64,000 nt of DNA. It comes from Sialis fuliginosa (Eukaryota; Arthropoda; Insecta; Megaloptera; Sialidae). Made by a program: the position numbers and the translations under genes. The notes under the pieces are model-generated. The model did no database searches, was not told the DNA's origin, and saw only the letters and a list, made by a program, of their open reading frames with translations. The first letter of the stretch is position 1; the number at the start of each line of letters is the position of its first letter. The stretch lies in NCBI GenBank assembly GCA_961205875.1, contig OY540816.1, positions 9,558,701 through 9,622,700 of the forward strand, read 5' to 3'. Positions 13,154 through 24,806 of the stretch are shown here, piece by piece.

Positions 13154-13856
13154 TGGCAAGAATATATTAAAAAAAAATTTTTATTCGTGTTTCCAAATTT
13201 TGATGGGGTTTATTACAGGCCCTAATTTTACATATGTACACATATGCCAATGTTAATACCTTTATACCAATTTTTATAATTATTTTAATATAATATATTT
13301 AAATACAGCCAATAAAAATGTATTTTATATTTTTTAATAGAAACGTTTAATTTGTTTTAGCTAATGATGATAGAATAGGACCAGAGTGAAAAGTTTTTCG
13401 CTATCTTGTTGAAAAATAAACTTGTAATGTTTTAATATGACCAAGGAAAGAAGAAAGACTTAAATATATATATATGCGGGTATTATTTAAAAGTTGTCTC
13501 TCTCGCAGATATATCTATATATTCATATAAAACTCATAAATATTTGAAAATGTTTATGTTCTCCAATATAATAACATGTTAATAATATTTTTTAAATTTT
13601 GAAGTCATCATGGGTTTTGTTTAACACATTGTTATTTGTATCTCTCAATAAATGATTATTAAATTACCAGCGTATAGCCGAGTAAAAATCAAAAATGAAT
13701 TTCACTTCATGCTAAAACAAAGTTAACAAATATATTAGATTAATTATTAACTAAAACTTACTGAGATACCGTGGTATGGTTTTTCTTTCTAGAAAAAATC
13801 AAAATCAAAGAACATATTCAATAAAAATGAGTTTTACTATAACTACAATTTTATAT

Positions 13857-14021
13857 CAAGGGTGGAGAACCGATAGATATTTAGATATTTTTTAGTAGAT
13901 GTGAGTAAGTTATAATCATGTTAGTATACATACATCATTGTTTGTTAGTATTTGTGAAATTTGCATGCATTGTAATGTGAGGACAGAAGAGATATCTGTG
14001 AAAAACGGTTCCCCACCCCTG
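13857..14021. mobile_element. hAT-like MITE, 165 bp
   Basis: The ends are CAAGGGTGGAGAACCG and CGGTTCCCCACCCCTG, imperfect inverted repeats of a GGGTGGGGAACC type. TTATAT flanks both sides (6 bp, possibly the remnant of an 8-bp duplication). Confidence 0.7.
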
Positions 14022-14292
14022 TTATATATAAGTACGGATAGAAATAACGGCGTTAATATCACTTGACAATAGTTTACATTGCAATGCAGAAAACCTTCAA
14101 TGCCCGTTACAATGTGACAAAAAATTCCTTGGATAAAAAATCAATATTAGGTGTATTAGATTGTAAGTGAATTAATATTTAATTAAATAATAAAAATATT
14201 CTAGTTTTAAGAAACACAAATACTTACTACAATATTTACCAACTTATACGTAAAGTACATTAATATTTATTTTAAAGTACTTAATATTTATA

Positions 14293-15630
14293 TAGGGTGT
14301 TCGCTAGAATCGAGTGATCATTGCTAAATTTGTTATTATTGGAGCTAGAAGATTGGTTAAATGGGCAAAGCTTAGACAAGGAAAGATAAAGGACAAATAA
14401 CACATTATCTAGCGTTGTTACCATATCGCACCACGAAAAATCGCGCCACGAGTCATTGGCGTATCATTCAGATTTTTAAATAAATATCAATTGTTTTGAA
14501 TTATAAAATTAATTAATAATAAATGTTTTATATTGTCTTTAAAAGTATTTCAGTGATAATTGATTAACAGAGAAACGTCTAGTTGGAACTATCATCTCTC
14601 ATACATACTAAAGTCAATTGTAATTTAAAGAATATTTGCATATTATAAATTTTCAAATGACGCCTATGGGATAATATGCGGTATTGACAATTAAAAAAAG
14701 ATGGCCGCTGACAAATTTTCGTAACACTTTCATATACGGACTAGCATTGGTTGTTATGTATCCATCAGTACTTTTTCCGGGATGAATAATGGCGGGCTCA
14801 AAAAAAACAATTGAATGTCGAATTTCAGAGATATATTGAAAAACAACGTTTTTTAATGGATAGCCTGTATATTATTAATAGATTTTATAGCTGAGAATGT
14901 TCTCTTTATAAAAGTGCCATACATGTATGCTGGTAATATGGATAGAAAACAAGTTATAACAAGTATAAAATTAATAAAAAATATAGAAAAATAGTAGGCT
15001 ATGCAGATTTAATAAAATACAAACATTTGATTAAAATTTTTAAAACAATAATTTCAGGTATTTATGTCTTATTTCGCAGATTTTGTAATAATAATATTTT
15101 TCTTTATCAATAAAATTCAAAAACGTTAAAAATCTTCGAAAATATGGAAAAAATACCTGATATTTTTGTTTTAAAAATTTTAATCAATTGTTTTATTTAA
15201 TAAAATTTGCAAAGCACACTATTTTTTAATATTGTTATATTTTTTTTATAACAATGTTACCACCATACATTTATCAGACTTTTATAAAGAGAACATTCTT
15301 AGTTATTAAATCCAATAATAATATACAAGACGTTCGCACTTTTAGAAAAACCCAACGAAACTTTGGCCGATAACACGACCAAATCGACGCGGCTTACACC
15401 CAGAAGCCAAGATCCATATCAAGATCACCGCGGAAGCCTCAAGACTTGTATACAGGACATTAAAAAGAACGTTATTTTTCTAAATATCTCTGAAATTCGA
15501 CATTCAATTGTTTTTTTGAGACCGCCATTATTCATCTCAGAAAAAATATTGATACTTTGCCCATTTAACCAATCTTCGAGCTCTAATAATAACAATTAGC
15601 AATGATCACTCGATTCTGGCGAAGAACCTG
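14293..15630. mobile_element. Large TA-flanked foldback element with insertions in each arm
   Basis: The ends TAGGGTGTTCGCTAGAATCG and CGATTCTGGCGAAGAACCTG are inverted and flanked by TA. The arms remain complementary through GAGTGATCATTGC, AAGATTGGTTAAATGGGC, CAATTGAATGTCGAATTTC and GAATGTTCTCTTTATAAAAG. The left arm carries about 380 extra bases (about 14370-14760). The right arm carries a separate 123-bp insertion at 15326-15448. Confidence 0.8.
15326..15448. mobile_element. 123-bp insertion flanked by TATA, Penelope-like fragment
   Basis: Interrupts the right arm of the 14293-15630 foldback. The matching left arm is continuous here, so the limits are clear, with TATA on both sides. It contains CACGACCAAATCGACGCGG and TTACACCCAGAAGCCAAG, which recur in reverse orientation at about 59975-60032. 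I infer a retroelement tail; the family assignment is weak. Confidence 0.55.
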
Positions 15631-17490
15631 TATTTATACTAGAATATTTAAAAAATGAATCGTTCGGAAGCTAGAAGAAGAAGAATACTTTTATTTGAAT
15701 TTTCCTGTGAAGAACTGGGTTACTCAAGCACTTCTCAGAAATAATATGTGGTACAACATTTTATTTATTTACATTTATCTTATAGAAAATCGTTTTGACT
15801 CTCGAACGACACATACAAATAAGTATCCAAGAACTTTTTTATCATTCTGTAATTTATTTGATACCCAAACTTTTATATGTAACGTTGAGTTAACTTAAAT
15901 ATGCTTAATTACGTCGATCAATTAAAAAATTTCCTGCAAATCACTAAATGTTCACCAACAATATGTGTAAAAACATTGTTAAATAATATTATCGCCTGAT
16001 AATGTCGATACCAAAATTGCAAAAAAAATGTTAAAAAAATAATATTCCTGATTTTGAAATATGTATAGATAAGTAGGTATTAGTTGAAGTAGGTTCACCA
16101 ATATGCAAATATATGTATCGATATTATCAGTTCATAATATTGGTATTAGTGTAGAAATAGAATTGTTAGTGTAGAAATCTATGTATATCTATTATGTAGG
16201 TACTATTTATATTTATGCAGTGAAAATAATGTGATTTTGAAAAAAGTGTTTGTTGTGGATAGTTTTAATTAATTCTAAAATACATACGGTAAAACGAGGC
16301 GACTTGAATCAAAAAAATTTGAGATCGTTTTCAATTATTTTTATACGTGATTTCTTATCATGTGAGTCCCCTCAGCGCTCTTTTTACAGTCAGAACCATG
16401 TTGCGTAATATTTAGTGCTGGCCAGCGATGCAAATGGAAAAGTCTGAAGTACTCGAATAAAATTTATAGCTTACGTAATTTTTCAATTTTTATGAAATTT
16501 TTAATGTTAATCCTTCTCGCTTCCATTTTTTGAGCGAATGATTTTATATTTTTGAATGAAAGCTAAGCCAAATTTGTACTGATTTATAATTAATAAAAAA
16601 AACGAAGAAAAATTGAACCAATTCGCCTCGGTTTATCCTAACTAAATTTGTATGAAAAATTTCCAAATTTATTTTTTGCACTTCTTTTATATTATTTAAT
16701 TTGAATACTATTTATTTATTTAGTCAAGAGGTCAAAAAGAATTACGTATTTAGAATTTTATTGTTAGCTAACAATAAGTAAAGAAAATAATCGTAGATAC
16801 TAAATAAATAAATCTTAACTATATGTATAGTATATATTAACTTGTTTTATATTAATTGTTTCTTAAAGTAATAAACAACTACACCTGATTTACTACACTA
16901 TCTCTTCCAGCCCCAACATTCTTCCACCAAAAGTTAACTACGTATTCTCATTGTTAGTGAGAAACACCACAGTAAATTATAACTTGGATTTTCAATTTCA
17001 TTTATAAGTATTACCACATATTTTTAATTCCAATCATGAATTCGGGATTTTAGGTTTGATTTATAACTGAAACTATTTTCTACCTTAAATCTAATAAAAT
17101 ACAGGGTTTCCTATTTATAATAAAATAATGTTTGTCTATGCATAGCTTAATACTTAATTTAAATTAAATAAATCAATAATTTAATAGTTCTATAAAGAAG
17201 ATTAGAAAATAAGAAAAGTAGCTTTGAAGATAAGGGGGTAATTTTAGGATATTTTGTTATATTACTAGTCACTGTAATACATTTCAGGATGTGGAAGAAT
17301 TTATCAGTATAATCCCACCCTCTGAGTCGCCCTCTATTCTCACAATACTTTATTTCGAAATATTAATTTTTTTTTAATATTCATAACAGTTTTGCTATGC
17401 AATTTTAAGGTATATTAGAATCCATATATTTTAACCCTCATCCATTTAATCTGAAAATGTTTCAATTAACACAAACACAACAAGTTATAT

Positions 17491-17496
17491 ACTTGC
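17491..17496 (-). other. Non-canonical GC splice donor (GCAAGT)
   Basis: The sei exon ends ...GTAGCTCAG and the intron begins GCAAGT. GC-AG introns typically compensate with a strong AG/GCAAGT context, which is what is seen. No GT lies close enough to serve as a substitute while keeping the conserved KVAQ residues in frame. The call depends on this genomic base being correct and on a next exon that is outside the window. Confidence 0.75.
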
Positions 17497-17756
17497 CTGA
17501 GCTACTTTGTCTCCCATCTTGGGGGTATGAAGGCCACTTTGAAAATATTTCGCAGATCCGTTATCGGCTGCAATGGAGAATTTGTGTCTCAGGGCTGACG
17601 GGTCGGTGTGACTGAGGGACGGGGACTTGCCCCTCTCGCCGCTGCCGCCCGTGCTAGGACCACCGACACGGTACCGCTGTAAGTCACTTTCACTAGACAC
17701 ATTGTGGAACGCGCGAGGGCCAGTGCATGGAGCGCTTGCACTGCCTTTCGTTGCAG
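17497..17756 (-). CDS. sei: sei exon: conserved SDLxRYR linker up to the start of S1
   Basis: Last sei exon in the window. After the junction Ser it reads ATKGSASAPCTGPRAFHN, then VSSESDLQRYR, which matches STSDSDLVRYR of human ERG1. A Gly/Ser-rich stretch (GGPSTGGSGERGKSPS) and SALRHKFSIAADNGS follow. It ends LHTPKMGDKVAQ, matching the NVTEKVTQ that precedes VLSLGAD and the S1 region in vertebrate ERG. The acceptor is GTTAATTTTCAG. Length is 260 nt: two leading bases and 86 codons, ending in phase 0. The donor is CAG followed by GCAAGT, a GC donor rather than GT. The next exon should begin at the VLSLGAD-like sequence; I found none in 1-17496, so the membrane and pore exons are probably beyond the left edge. 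Confidence 0.9.
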
Positions 17757-18040
17757 CTGAAAATTAACGTACATATATTAATATATATGTTAGAGATTTT
17801 TTTAAAGTAATAATTATTACCAAAACAAAACGTAACTGGAATTTGACAGACATAATTTTTTAGCATATAAAAAGATAATATTTTATATGCTAAAATTTTT
17901 TTTTATATATTAACGTAATGTTTATAATTAACGTAATACTTATTTTAAAACATTGTTAAAAAATATTTTAACATATATACTTTTCAAAATTGTTAGTTAT
18001 TTTATTTATGTTTTTACTAAATTAATTAATGTTTATATAT

Positions 18041-18069
18041 TTGAAGAAGTCTTAATAAGACGAAACGTC
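18041..18069 (+). other. Hairpin plus GAAACG motif (hammerhead/Penelope-like)
   Basis: TTGAAGAA is followed by a perfect 5-bp stem with a 3-nt loop (GTCTT-AAT-AAGAC) and then GAAACGTC. This layout resembles the CUGANGA/stem II/GAAA core of hammerhead ribozymes and a motif common in arthropod retroelement tails. Against it, the first core base is U rather than C and one A is unpaired. Confidence 0.35.
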
Positions 18070-20014
18070 TTAAATAATAAAAAATGTTATATCCTATATA
18101 ATTATTTTTATATATAACCAATGACCTTAAACCTCGAAAACAAAAATAAAATTTTTATTAAAAATGGTCATTTTCATAAATTCTACTTAAGTATATAAGT
18201 TTGGTGACAAACAATTTATAAATTAATATATATTTGAAATCATTTCCGTGCACAAACCTTTTATATAAATCAGCGTAAATATATATTTTAATTATTTTTT
18301 CACCTAAACAAATTATTTTTACTTCAGTTACCAAGCGCTGATTACTTCAAAACTTACAACTGCTTAAATTCGATATTTTAATGTCATAGTTCATAGTACC
18401 ACCTGGGGGATCAAATTTAAAAAAAAACTTAAGATTTTCTTTTTAGTGTAATTTAATTCAATACGGATGAAGAAAATTCGTCTTTATATTTTATTACAAA
18501 ATTACTGAAAATATGTGAATAATGAATAAATACAACTGATATTTCTATTGTTATGTTCAAAACAGAATATAAAAACTCACAAAAGAATAGAAGAAATGAA
18601 ATCTTGAAAGAATAAATTGATTTATTCAATAAAAAAGTCAACCATCGATATATTTACAAGAGATTTTTCCAAATCGGCATAGATTTTTACTTGTTCCATA
18701 AAGAAAATCCGCTCCTTTCTTATGAGAAATTCCATAGGGAGCATAATGTAAGCCTTCAATCAGCAATGGTTCGTTTATCAAGATAGTTTTGTTATAGATT
18801 GATTTATTTTTGAGATTTCATTGCTCATATATTTTATGTGACTTTTACATTTCTGTGAATATGCAGAGAGAAAAAATTGTGAAATATAACATACATATAT
18901 GTATAGCAATCTATTCATAGTAAATATATGGAATCATTGAATTGGAAGTTTCTCTAAATTTATATCTGATATGTATTTTTACTAGTATGCATATATGTTT
19001 TTATTTTATTTTTATTTTTTCGGTCCCATTGGTATCTGTTTTAGCTTTGGATCAATAGTTAATTGTCTCAAAATTTCAGACTCGTAGATCAAACCTATGA
19101 ACGGCGCAATTTCTCAGAGCAATATTTTGCAGAAAATTAAGTGCTCAATTCATAAATCCGATAAATTTTAAGATTTAAGATATGTTTGTTTAAAAATTAT
19201 CATAAACAATGGATTTTACATTTTATTAATTCTCTATAATATGCTGCTGTAAGAAATTAAAATAAATATGTACATTTTTCAACGAGATATTCACGCATAA
19301 GTAAAAAAGTAATTTATTCCATGTTAATCAAATGGGAAAATACGTATAATTTGTATTCTACTAATACGTATTTTTATAATAATTTTAATATTTGACAAAC
19401 TTTATTTCAACCCCCAAATTTTCCACTAAAACGCTCGTAATTGTTTAAATAATGGATTAATTAGTTATTTATTACACATGGTTCGATAGGGAATTTTATT
19501 ATATATAGTAAATAACCGATGATACTTTTTGGCAAAGTGTGTTGTTAAGCCGCAAATCGCGAAAAACGAATGCACCCCTAAATCCAAGATGGCGGAAAAA
19601 TCTCCTGAGGGATGAAGTCTAAAACTTGGATTTAAACTTCTTTTAATGGGCCCCAATTACCCTCAAAGTTTCATCCAACCCTCTCCGATTCCGAACAAAA
19701 TTCTAGATTGCTTCTAGACTAGTAAGAAATGTATTTCTAATTTTTAAGTAATCATTTTCAATAAATAATATTTATATTTTGTATATTATTCCAAGAGTTT
19801 TTTATTCTTACAAGTATATCCATGTCCACTAAATTTAAGTGAAACATGATGTTTTACAGGATTTAAAATAAAATATCAATTCAAATGATGAGATAACACA
19901 AAAAAAAAATATATAAAATTCAAATAGGTTTTAAACGTAAATATCGTAGAAAAATAGTATATAACATTTTTTTTAGGTCGAGCTTCGTGTACTTAATAAT
20001 TTCCTAGATACAAC

Positions 20015-20232
20015 CAGGGCCGTAACTAGAAGTTCGGGTGCCCTGGGGCAACAAGTGACCGAGGGCCCTAGTGTATGCAAAATATAAAAATTGAAGACTT
20101 TTTTTTCGTTGCCAACTTGAATTTTCCACTTATTACTAATTTTAACTTGTAATGACCTTTTTTTTCTCAATCTCAATCAATCAATGCTCATCCCAATTTT
20201 TACCGGCTGCCCAGATGGCAATTACGGCCCTG
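20015..20232. mobile_element. hAT-type MITE, 218 bp, perfect 8-bp TSD
   Basis: The ends are CAGGGCCGTAACTAG and CAATTACGGCCCTG, with GATACAAC duplicated at 20007-20014 and 20233-20240. Non-coding interior. Confidence 0.9.
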
Positions 20233-21150
20233 GATACAACAGGATAAAAGGACTGGTCTAATCACCGCAGGTGTGTATTACAAGGGTCAGGTTCATGGAT
20301 TGAATTCGATAAATTGAAAATTCGGCAGATTGTGATTTCCAAAACAAATACTCAAATTATGATAGTTATTTATGTTATATTTATCCAATAGTGCTTTTAT
20401 GTTGTACTAACTTGATTTATTTAATTAACAGTGTGGGTTTGTACATACATAACAGTCAGCATTATGAGTCTGTACCGTAGCAAACAAATAAATATACCGG
20501 TAATTAATTATCTCGACACGACATTATCACACGAGTTCACACGACAAAAACATTGCAAACATAACCTGAGACATCGCAAAATCTTAATTTGATTAAATTA
20601 AGTTGATGTGAGGAGGTTAGTTTCAAATCGCAATATCTGACATTAGACAAAATATTGAGAAAATGGTGAAAACTGATAACTGGTAAGATAAGCGGAGGAA
20701 AGTATTAATATTTTCACTACTGGAAGATTGGACGTCGGTAATTAATCTACTAAAACGAAAAAAAAAGAGAATTGGAAAATTTTTTATAACGTTTTTGCTT
20801 TTTGAACCCAATTTTGATTATCAAAAAGTATGATTTGTATACAAGATTATTCTTTTGATTAATATAACATATTTACAAAATATGAAAACAAATTATTACA
20901 TTTTTTTCAACGTGAATTTAGTAAAAAATGTAATTTTTAATATATTTATTTTGCACAGATATTGCGTTTTGAAACAAAATTAACATTTTAAGTAGCTTAA
21001 TTATGGAATGCATTGCATTTGTCCCATAATTATTTATCAAAAAGAGAGGCTGCAAAGATGCATATGATGCCACCTTTAAGTGAAAAATGAAACTTTGTGC
21101 AGATATTGCGTTTTGATACTAACCTCCTCATGTATGAAAACATCTTTATA

Positions 21151-21917
21151 CCGGGTGTTTTTTTAAAGACTTTCCAGCGGATTATTTCCAAAATAACGAA
21201 TTTTCAGAGAAAAAAAAAGTTTCATGATTTCGAGGGGGCTCAATACTGACAATTGAAAAGGTCACCTTAATGGGTTTTCAGGTTCAACTTTTTTTTTTCA
21301 AATCTAAACCTATATTTTTTAATGCTGATTCGTAAGTTACGAGGAAAAATAAGCAACTCGAAAACTATTAATTTTAATTAGAGGTAAAAAGTGTTTAGAT
21401 TTAGGCAATGATTCTCAAAGAATTTTATTTTATTTGTTTTTAATTTTTTTCTTCAAAAATTCAAAAAATTACTTTATTAAAAAGTTGCATAAAAAGTTAA
21501 TATTTAATTTGAATAAAAAAAATTCTCCGTAAATCTTTGCTTAAATCTAAGTGGTTTTTTCCTCTTGTGATTTTTCTAAAAAAAATATAGTTTTCGAGTA
21601 AAAAATTATTGAATATCCAGAAATTTATTTTTGTTTTGCTCCATATCATAAAAAATGGACATTTTCAGAAAAAAAAGTTTCAGGTAAAAATTGCTTATTT
21701 TTCCACGTAAATTACGAATCTGCAACAAAAAATATAAGTTTCGATTTGAAAAAGAAAAGTTGAAACCTGAAAACCCATTAAGGTGACATTTTCAAGGTCA
21801 ATCCATATTGTCAGTATTGAGCCCCCTCGAAACCATGAAACTTTTATATGAAATATTTTCTCTGAAAATTCGTTATTTTGGAAATAATCCGCTGGAAAGT
21901 CTTTAAAAAAACACCGG
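21151..21917. mobile_element. TA-flanked palindromic element, 767 bp
   Basis: The ends are CCGGGTGTTTTTTTAAAGAC and GTCTTTAAAAAAACACCGG, with TA on each side. The arms match for about 150 bp or more, through CAGCGGATTATTTCCAAAAT and GAGGGGGCTCAATACTGAC. A long perfect-looking hairpin would form in the pre-mRNA. Confidence 0.88.
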
Positions 21918-22066
21918 TATATCGTAAGTCTACTTGTCAAATTGAAAAAGTAAATATCAATTTTAAAATATCATTCAAAATTAGAAGGGTTAGTAAATAG
22001 CAAAAGACAGTGAGATTTATGTATTTGCGTAACTATCAATCAATCAAAAAAAAAGTTTTAATAAAA

Positions 22067-23302
22067 GTCCAGTAGGAAATTCAAGAGCACTTTTAAAGGA
22101 GTTTTTTTTTCATTTTTCATGACTTCATAGCAATGTCATGAAACATTTTTCTAAATGTCAATATTCATCGAATTTAGTATCATTAGAAAGACAGTTTTTT
22201 ACTGCGACATAAAAAATAAATCATTATAAAAAATAATCAATAAACTAGGAAATAGATTGAATTTTTAATATCTTCGAACTCATCCATGCATTATTAAAAA
22301 ACATAAATTTTTCTTATTATTAATCATTTTGGCACTTAAATTTTTTAAATTAACTGAGAAAGTATACCTAAATACAGGACTTCGTTATTTTAATGTCACA
22401 ATACCGCGCGAGCACGAGTGATTATTTTATTACTGTCATCAATAATTTTCAGAGTACATGCACTTAGTGATGGCGACAAAACTGTAATTTTCAAAGTGAC
22501 AGAAATGTCACTACTGCGCGCACTTTCATTAACGCTTATAGAATGTGACTAACGGTGACAGTTCCGTCACGTCATTGAGTACGTTTACACAGCGCACTTA
22601 TTCCGGTTTTACTGTAACCGATGTAGTTAAACCATTCAAAGCGGTTCTATTTACACATATGAGAATAAATAACATCAGCTGGAATTATAATTCAGATTTG
22701 AAGCTATAATTTCGATAGCGTACCAATAAAAATTCCAAAAATACTTTGTCTCCTCTACGTCTCACGAATCACGCTTATTTTTGTTTTCCATCTCTTCCTC
22801 TCGACGCTTTTTCAAATTTTAATGCGAAATGCATTACGATGAAATCTCTATAAATCATCTATAAATAGATGTAACTATGTTCGTGCAGTTTATATCCGTC
22901 TTTATCCCGTCTCAATTCCGGTTTAGTTATGTTATGCCTGTAGGCCAAGAGGAATAGAATAACTAAACCTGATTATGTCGGGTGTAATACACCATCTACA
23001 CGCATTTTTAAACCAGATTTTACTATAGCGGTTACAGTAAAACATTATTAACAGCGCTATGTAAATGTACTCATTGTCTCCAGCCGGTGAAACTGAAAAA
23101 CACTTTACTGTTACGTCACGTAGTGCGTGCGCTTTCTTATAAACATTGAGTCAGTGTCAAAACAATCACAGTTACAAACGTAACTAGTGCACAACTGGTC
23201 TTTATTCTTTTCGATGATACCAAAATACGTCATTGCCATGAAGTCATAAACAAAAAAAAGACTCTCTAAAAAGTATGCTTTACTTTCCCATTGAACTTAC
23301 AC
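22067..23302. mobile_element. Outer foldback element with an inner MITE
   Basis: The left part carries TGACTTCATAGCAATGTCATG and CGAATTTAGTATCATTAG. The right part carries the reverse complements in mirrored order (GATGATACCAAAATACG, CATTGCCATGAAGTCA). The exact ends are unclear. The element at 22577-23072 sits inside it. Confidence 0.6.
22577..23072. mobile_element. Nested MITE, 496 bp, ATT duplication
   Basis: The ends are GAGTACGTTTACACAGCGC and GCGCTATGTAAATGTACTC, flanked by ATT on both sides. Inner matches include CGGTTTTACTGTAACCG against CGGTTACAGTAAAAC. The 3-bp duplication hints at a PIF/Harbinger-type insertion; this is an inference. Confidence 0.75.
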
Positions 23303-23875
23303 AAATAAATCGCCTCAGTTCTTATTTTTGACTAACCCCCAATCTATAGATAAATGCACCTCCATACATGGCCCTCACCAATTGTTTTCAAGCGACCTTT
23401 TTTTTTTTGTTCTTTGAGTTAAAAAAAACACGTGCAATTGAATCTCTAAAATTTCGCCACTAACGACAAAAAAAGGTGTTGGCCTGCCGCACCGGATCCC
23501 CAGGTTAGAGTCCAGCACCCCCTCCCCCCCCTTCCATACCTATATATATTGAAAATTAATAGAAACCGAGGTTAAGTTATATTACACCATCTATTTTTTT
23601 TAATCTAAGAGGCTTAGCCATGTGATTCATCGGACTCTTCAGACAGCTTAATTACGTTTATTCTTTTTTTTCTCTCTGATAAATTCTAATTCTACCAAGA
23701 CATAAACACGAGGATACGAAGATGGATAGGATTAGCTTCAGGTTGATCAAAGCATTTAGATTAGATAAACATGAAGACCTGGAGAGTCAGTTATTTTTCT
23801 TTTCTTTTAAGGGGCGACATAATAGGATTTCTTAACTGATCGATCTTACTACCATATCGATTATACAGGTTGATT

Positions 23876-24761
23876 TACAACTAGTGTAAAAAAATTACAG
23901 TAGATCGAGTATGTAATTTTAAGCAAAATATCTTATGTGAACCTATGTCCGGAAATTTTTTGTAAGGGAGCTACAGTCTTTTACTCAAAATTAGTGTTTA
24001 TTTAATATCTAGAGATATCGGAAAAATAAAGTATTGCAGAATTTTACTTAATACGGATGCTTCAAATTACATAAAATAAGTTTATATTCTTATTCTGTAA
24101 TAAAAAATAAGATAAAAAGTTAATATAAATGTACCTCCTAACACTTATCATCATAGAGTTACAGTCAGTTGTATTACTGTTACACGTATTTTCCTAGCCT
24201 GGTTAAAAAACGAAAGTATAAATGGCTGTTTGTTGTTAAAAATGCAGTTTTGGAGGTATATTTATATTAACTTTTCATCTTATTTGTAATCATAGAACAA
24301 AAATATAAACTTATTTTGTGTAATTTGAAGCATCCGTATTAAGTAAAATTCTGCAGTACTTTCTTTTTTTCGATATTTTTCGAAAACGGTTGATCTTATG
24401 ACAAATGAACAAAGTATATTTTTATGTATTTTGTATCATAAAATCTTCTACAAGTACCCAACTCAGGAAAAATTCAAGAACAAAAAAATACTTGATAAAA
24501 ATCGGCGGGCCCACTGCTCCCAAAACACCCCTGGTCTAAACTATTATTATTTGATACTGGAAATGGATAACACTTATTAATACCAATCCCTGTATCAAAT
24601 TTCCTAACTGTAGCACAATGGGTTCACCAATTTTGGATAAAAGACTGTAGCTCCCTCACAAAGAATTTCCAGTCATACATAGATTCACATAAAGTTTTTT
24701 GCATAAAATTACATCCTCGATCTACTGTAAATTTTTTTTACACTAGTTGTAAATCAGCCTG
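23876..24761. mobile_element. TA-flanked foldback element, 886 bp
   Basis: The ends are CAGGTTGATTTACAACTAG and CTAGTTGTAAATCAGCCTG with TA outside. The arms extend through GTAGATCGAG, GGGAGCTACAGTCTTTT and an inner pair around TTAATACGGATGCTTCAAAT. One solo end of the family is at 5511-5623. Confidence 0.87.
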
Positions 24762-24806
24762 TATAGCTAGGTTGTTTAGTTTTATATATTTAATTAGTAC
24801 TCTGAC

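Larger units (their letters stand above)
1..17496 (-). other. sei: sei intron (partial, at least 17.5 kb) downstream of the GC donor
   Basis: No exon encoding VLSLGAD or any S1-S6, pore or cNBD motif was found. The interval holds elements at 3.9, 5.5, 5.8, 6.1, 7.1-8.5, 9.1, 9.5, 13.0, 13.9 and 14.3-15.6 kb, a degenerate TTCGGG stretch near 0.2 kb and a weak coding-like island at 2.0 kb. The stretches 0.4-2.0, 2.1-3.4, 10.3-12.9 and 15.7-17.4 kb are AT-rich with nothing I can name. It could in principle include other genes, but I see none. Confidence 0.65.

Noticed and set aside
15363-15599. Peptide DNTTKSTRLTPRSQDPY shared with 60.0 kb as a possible protein
   Set aside because: The first copy is a 123-bp insertion bounded by TATA inside a transposon arm; the similarity is repeat similarity, not evidence of a gene.
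17589-17774. Second minus-strand frame over the 17.5-kb exon
   Set aside because: The other frame carries the conserved SESDLQRYR and KMGDKVAQ motifs and fits the phase; this one matches nothing.
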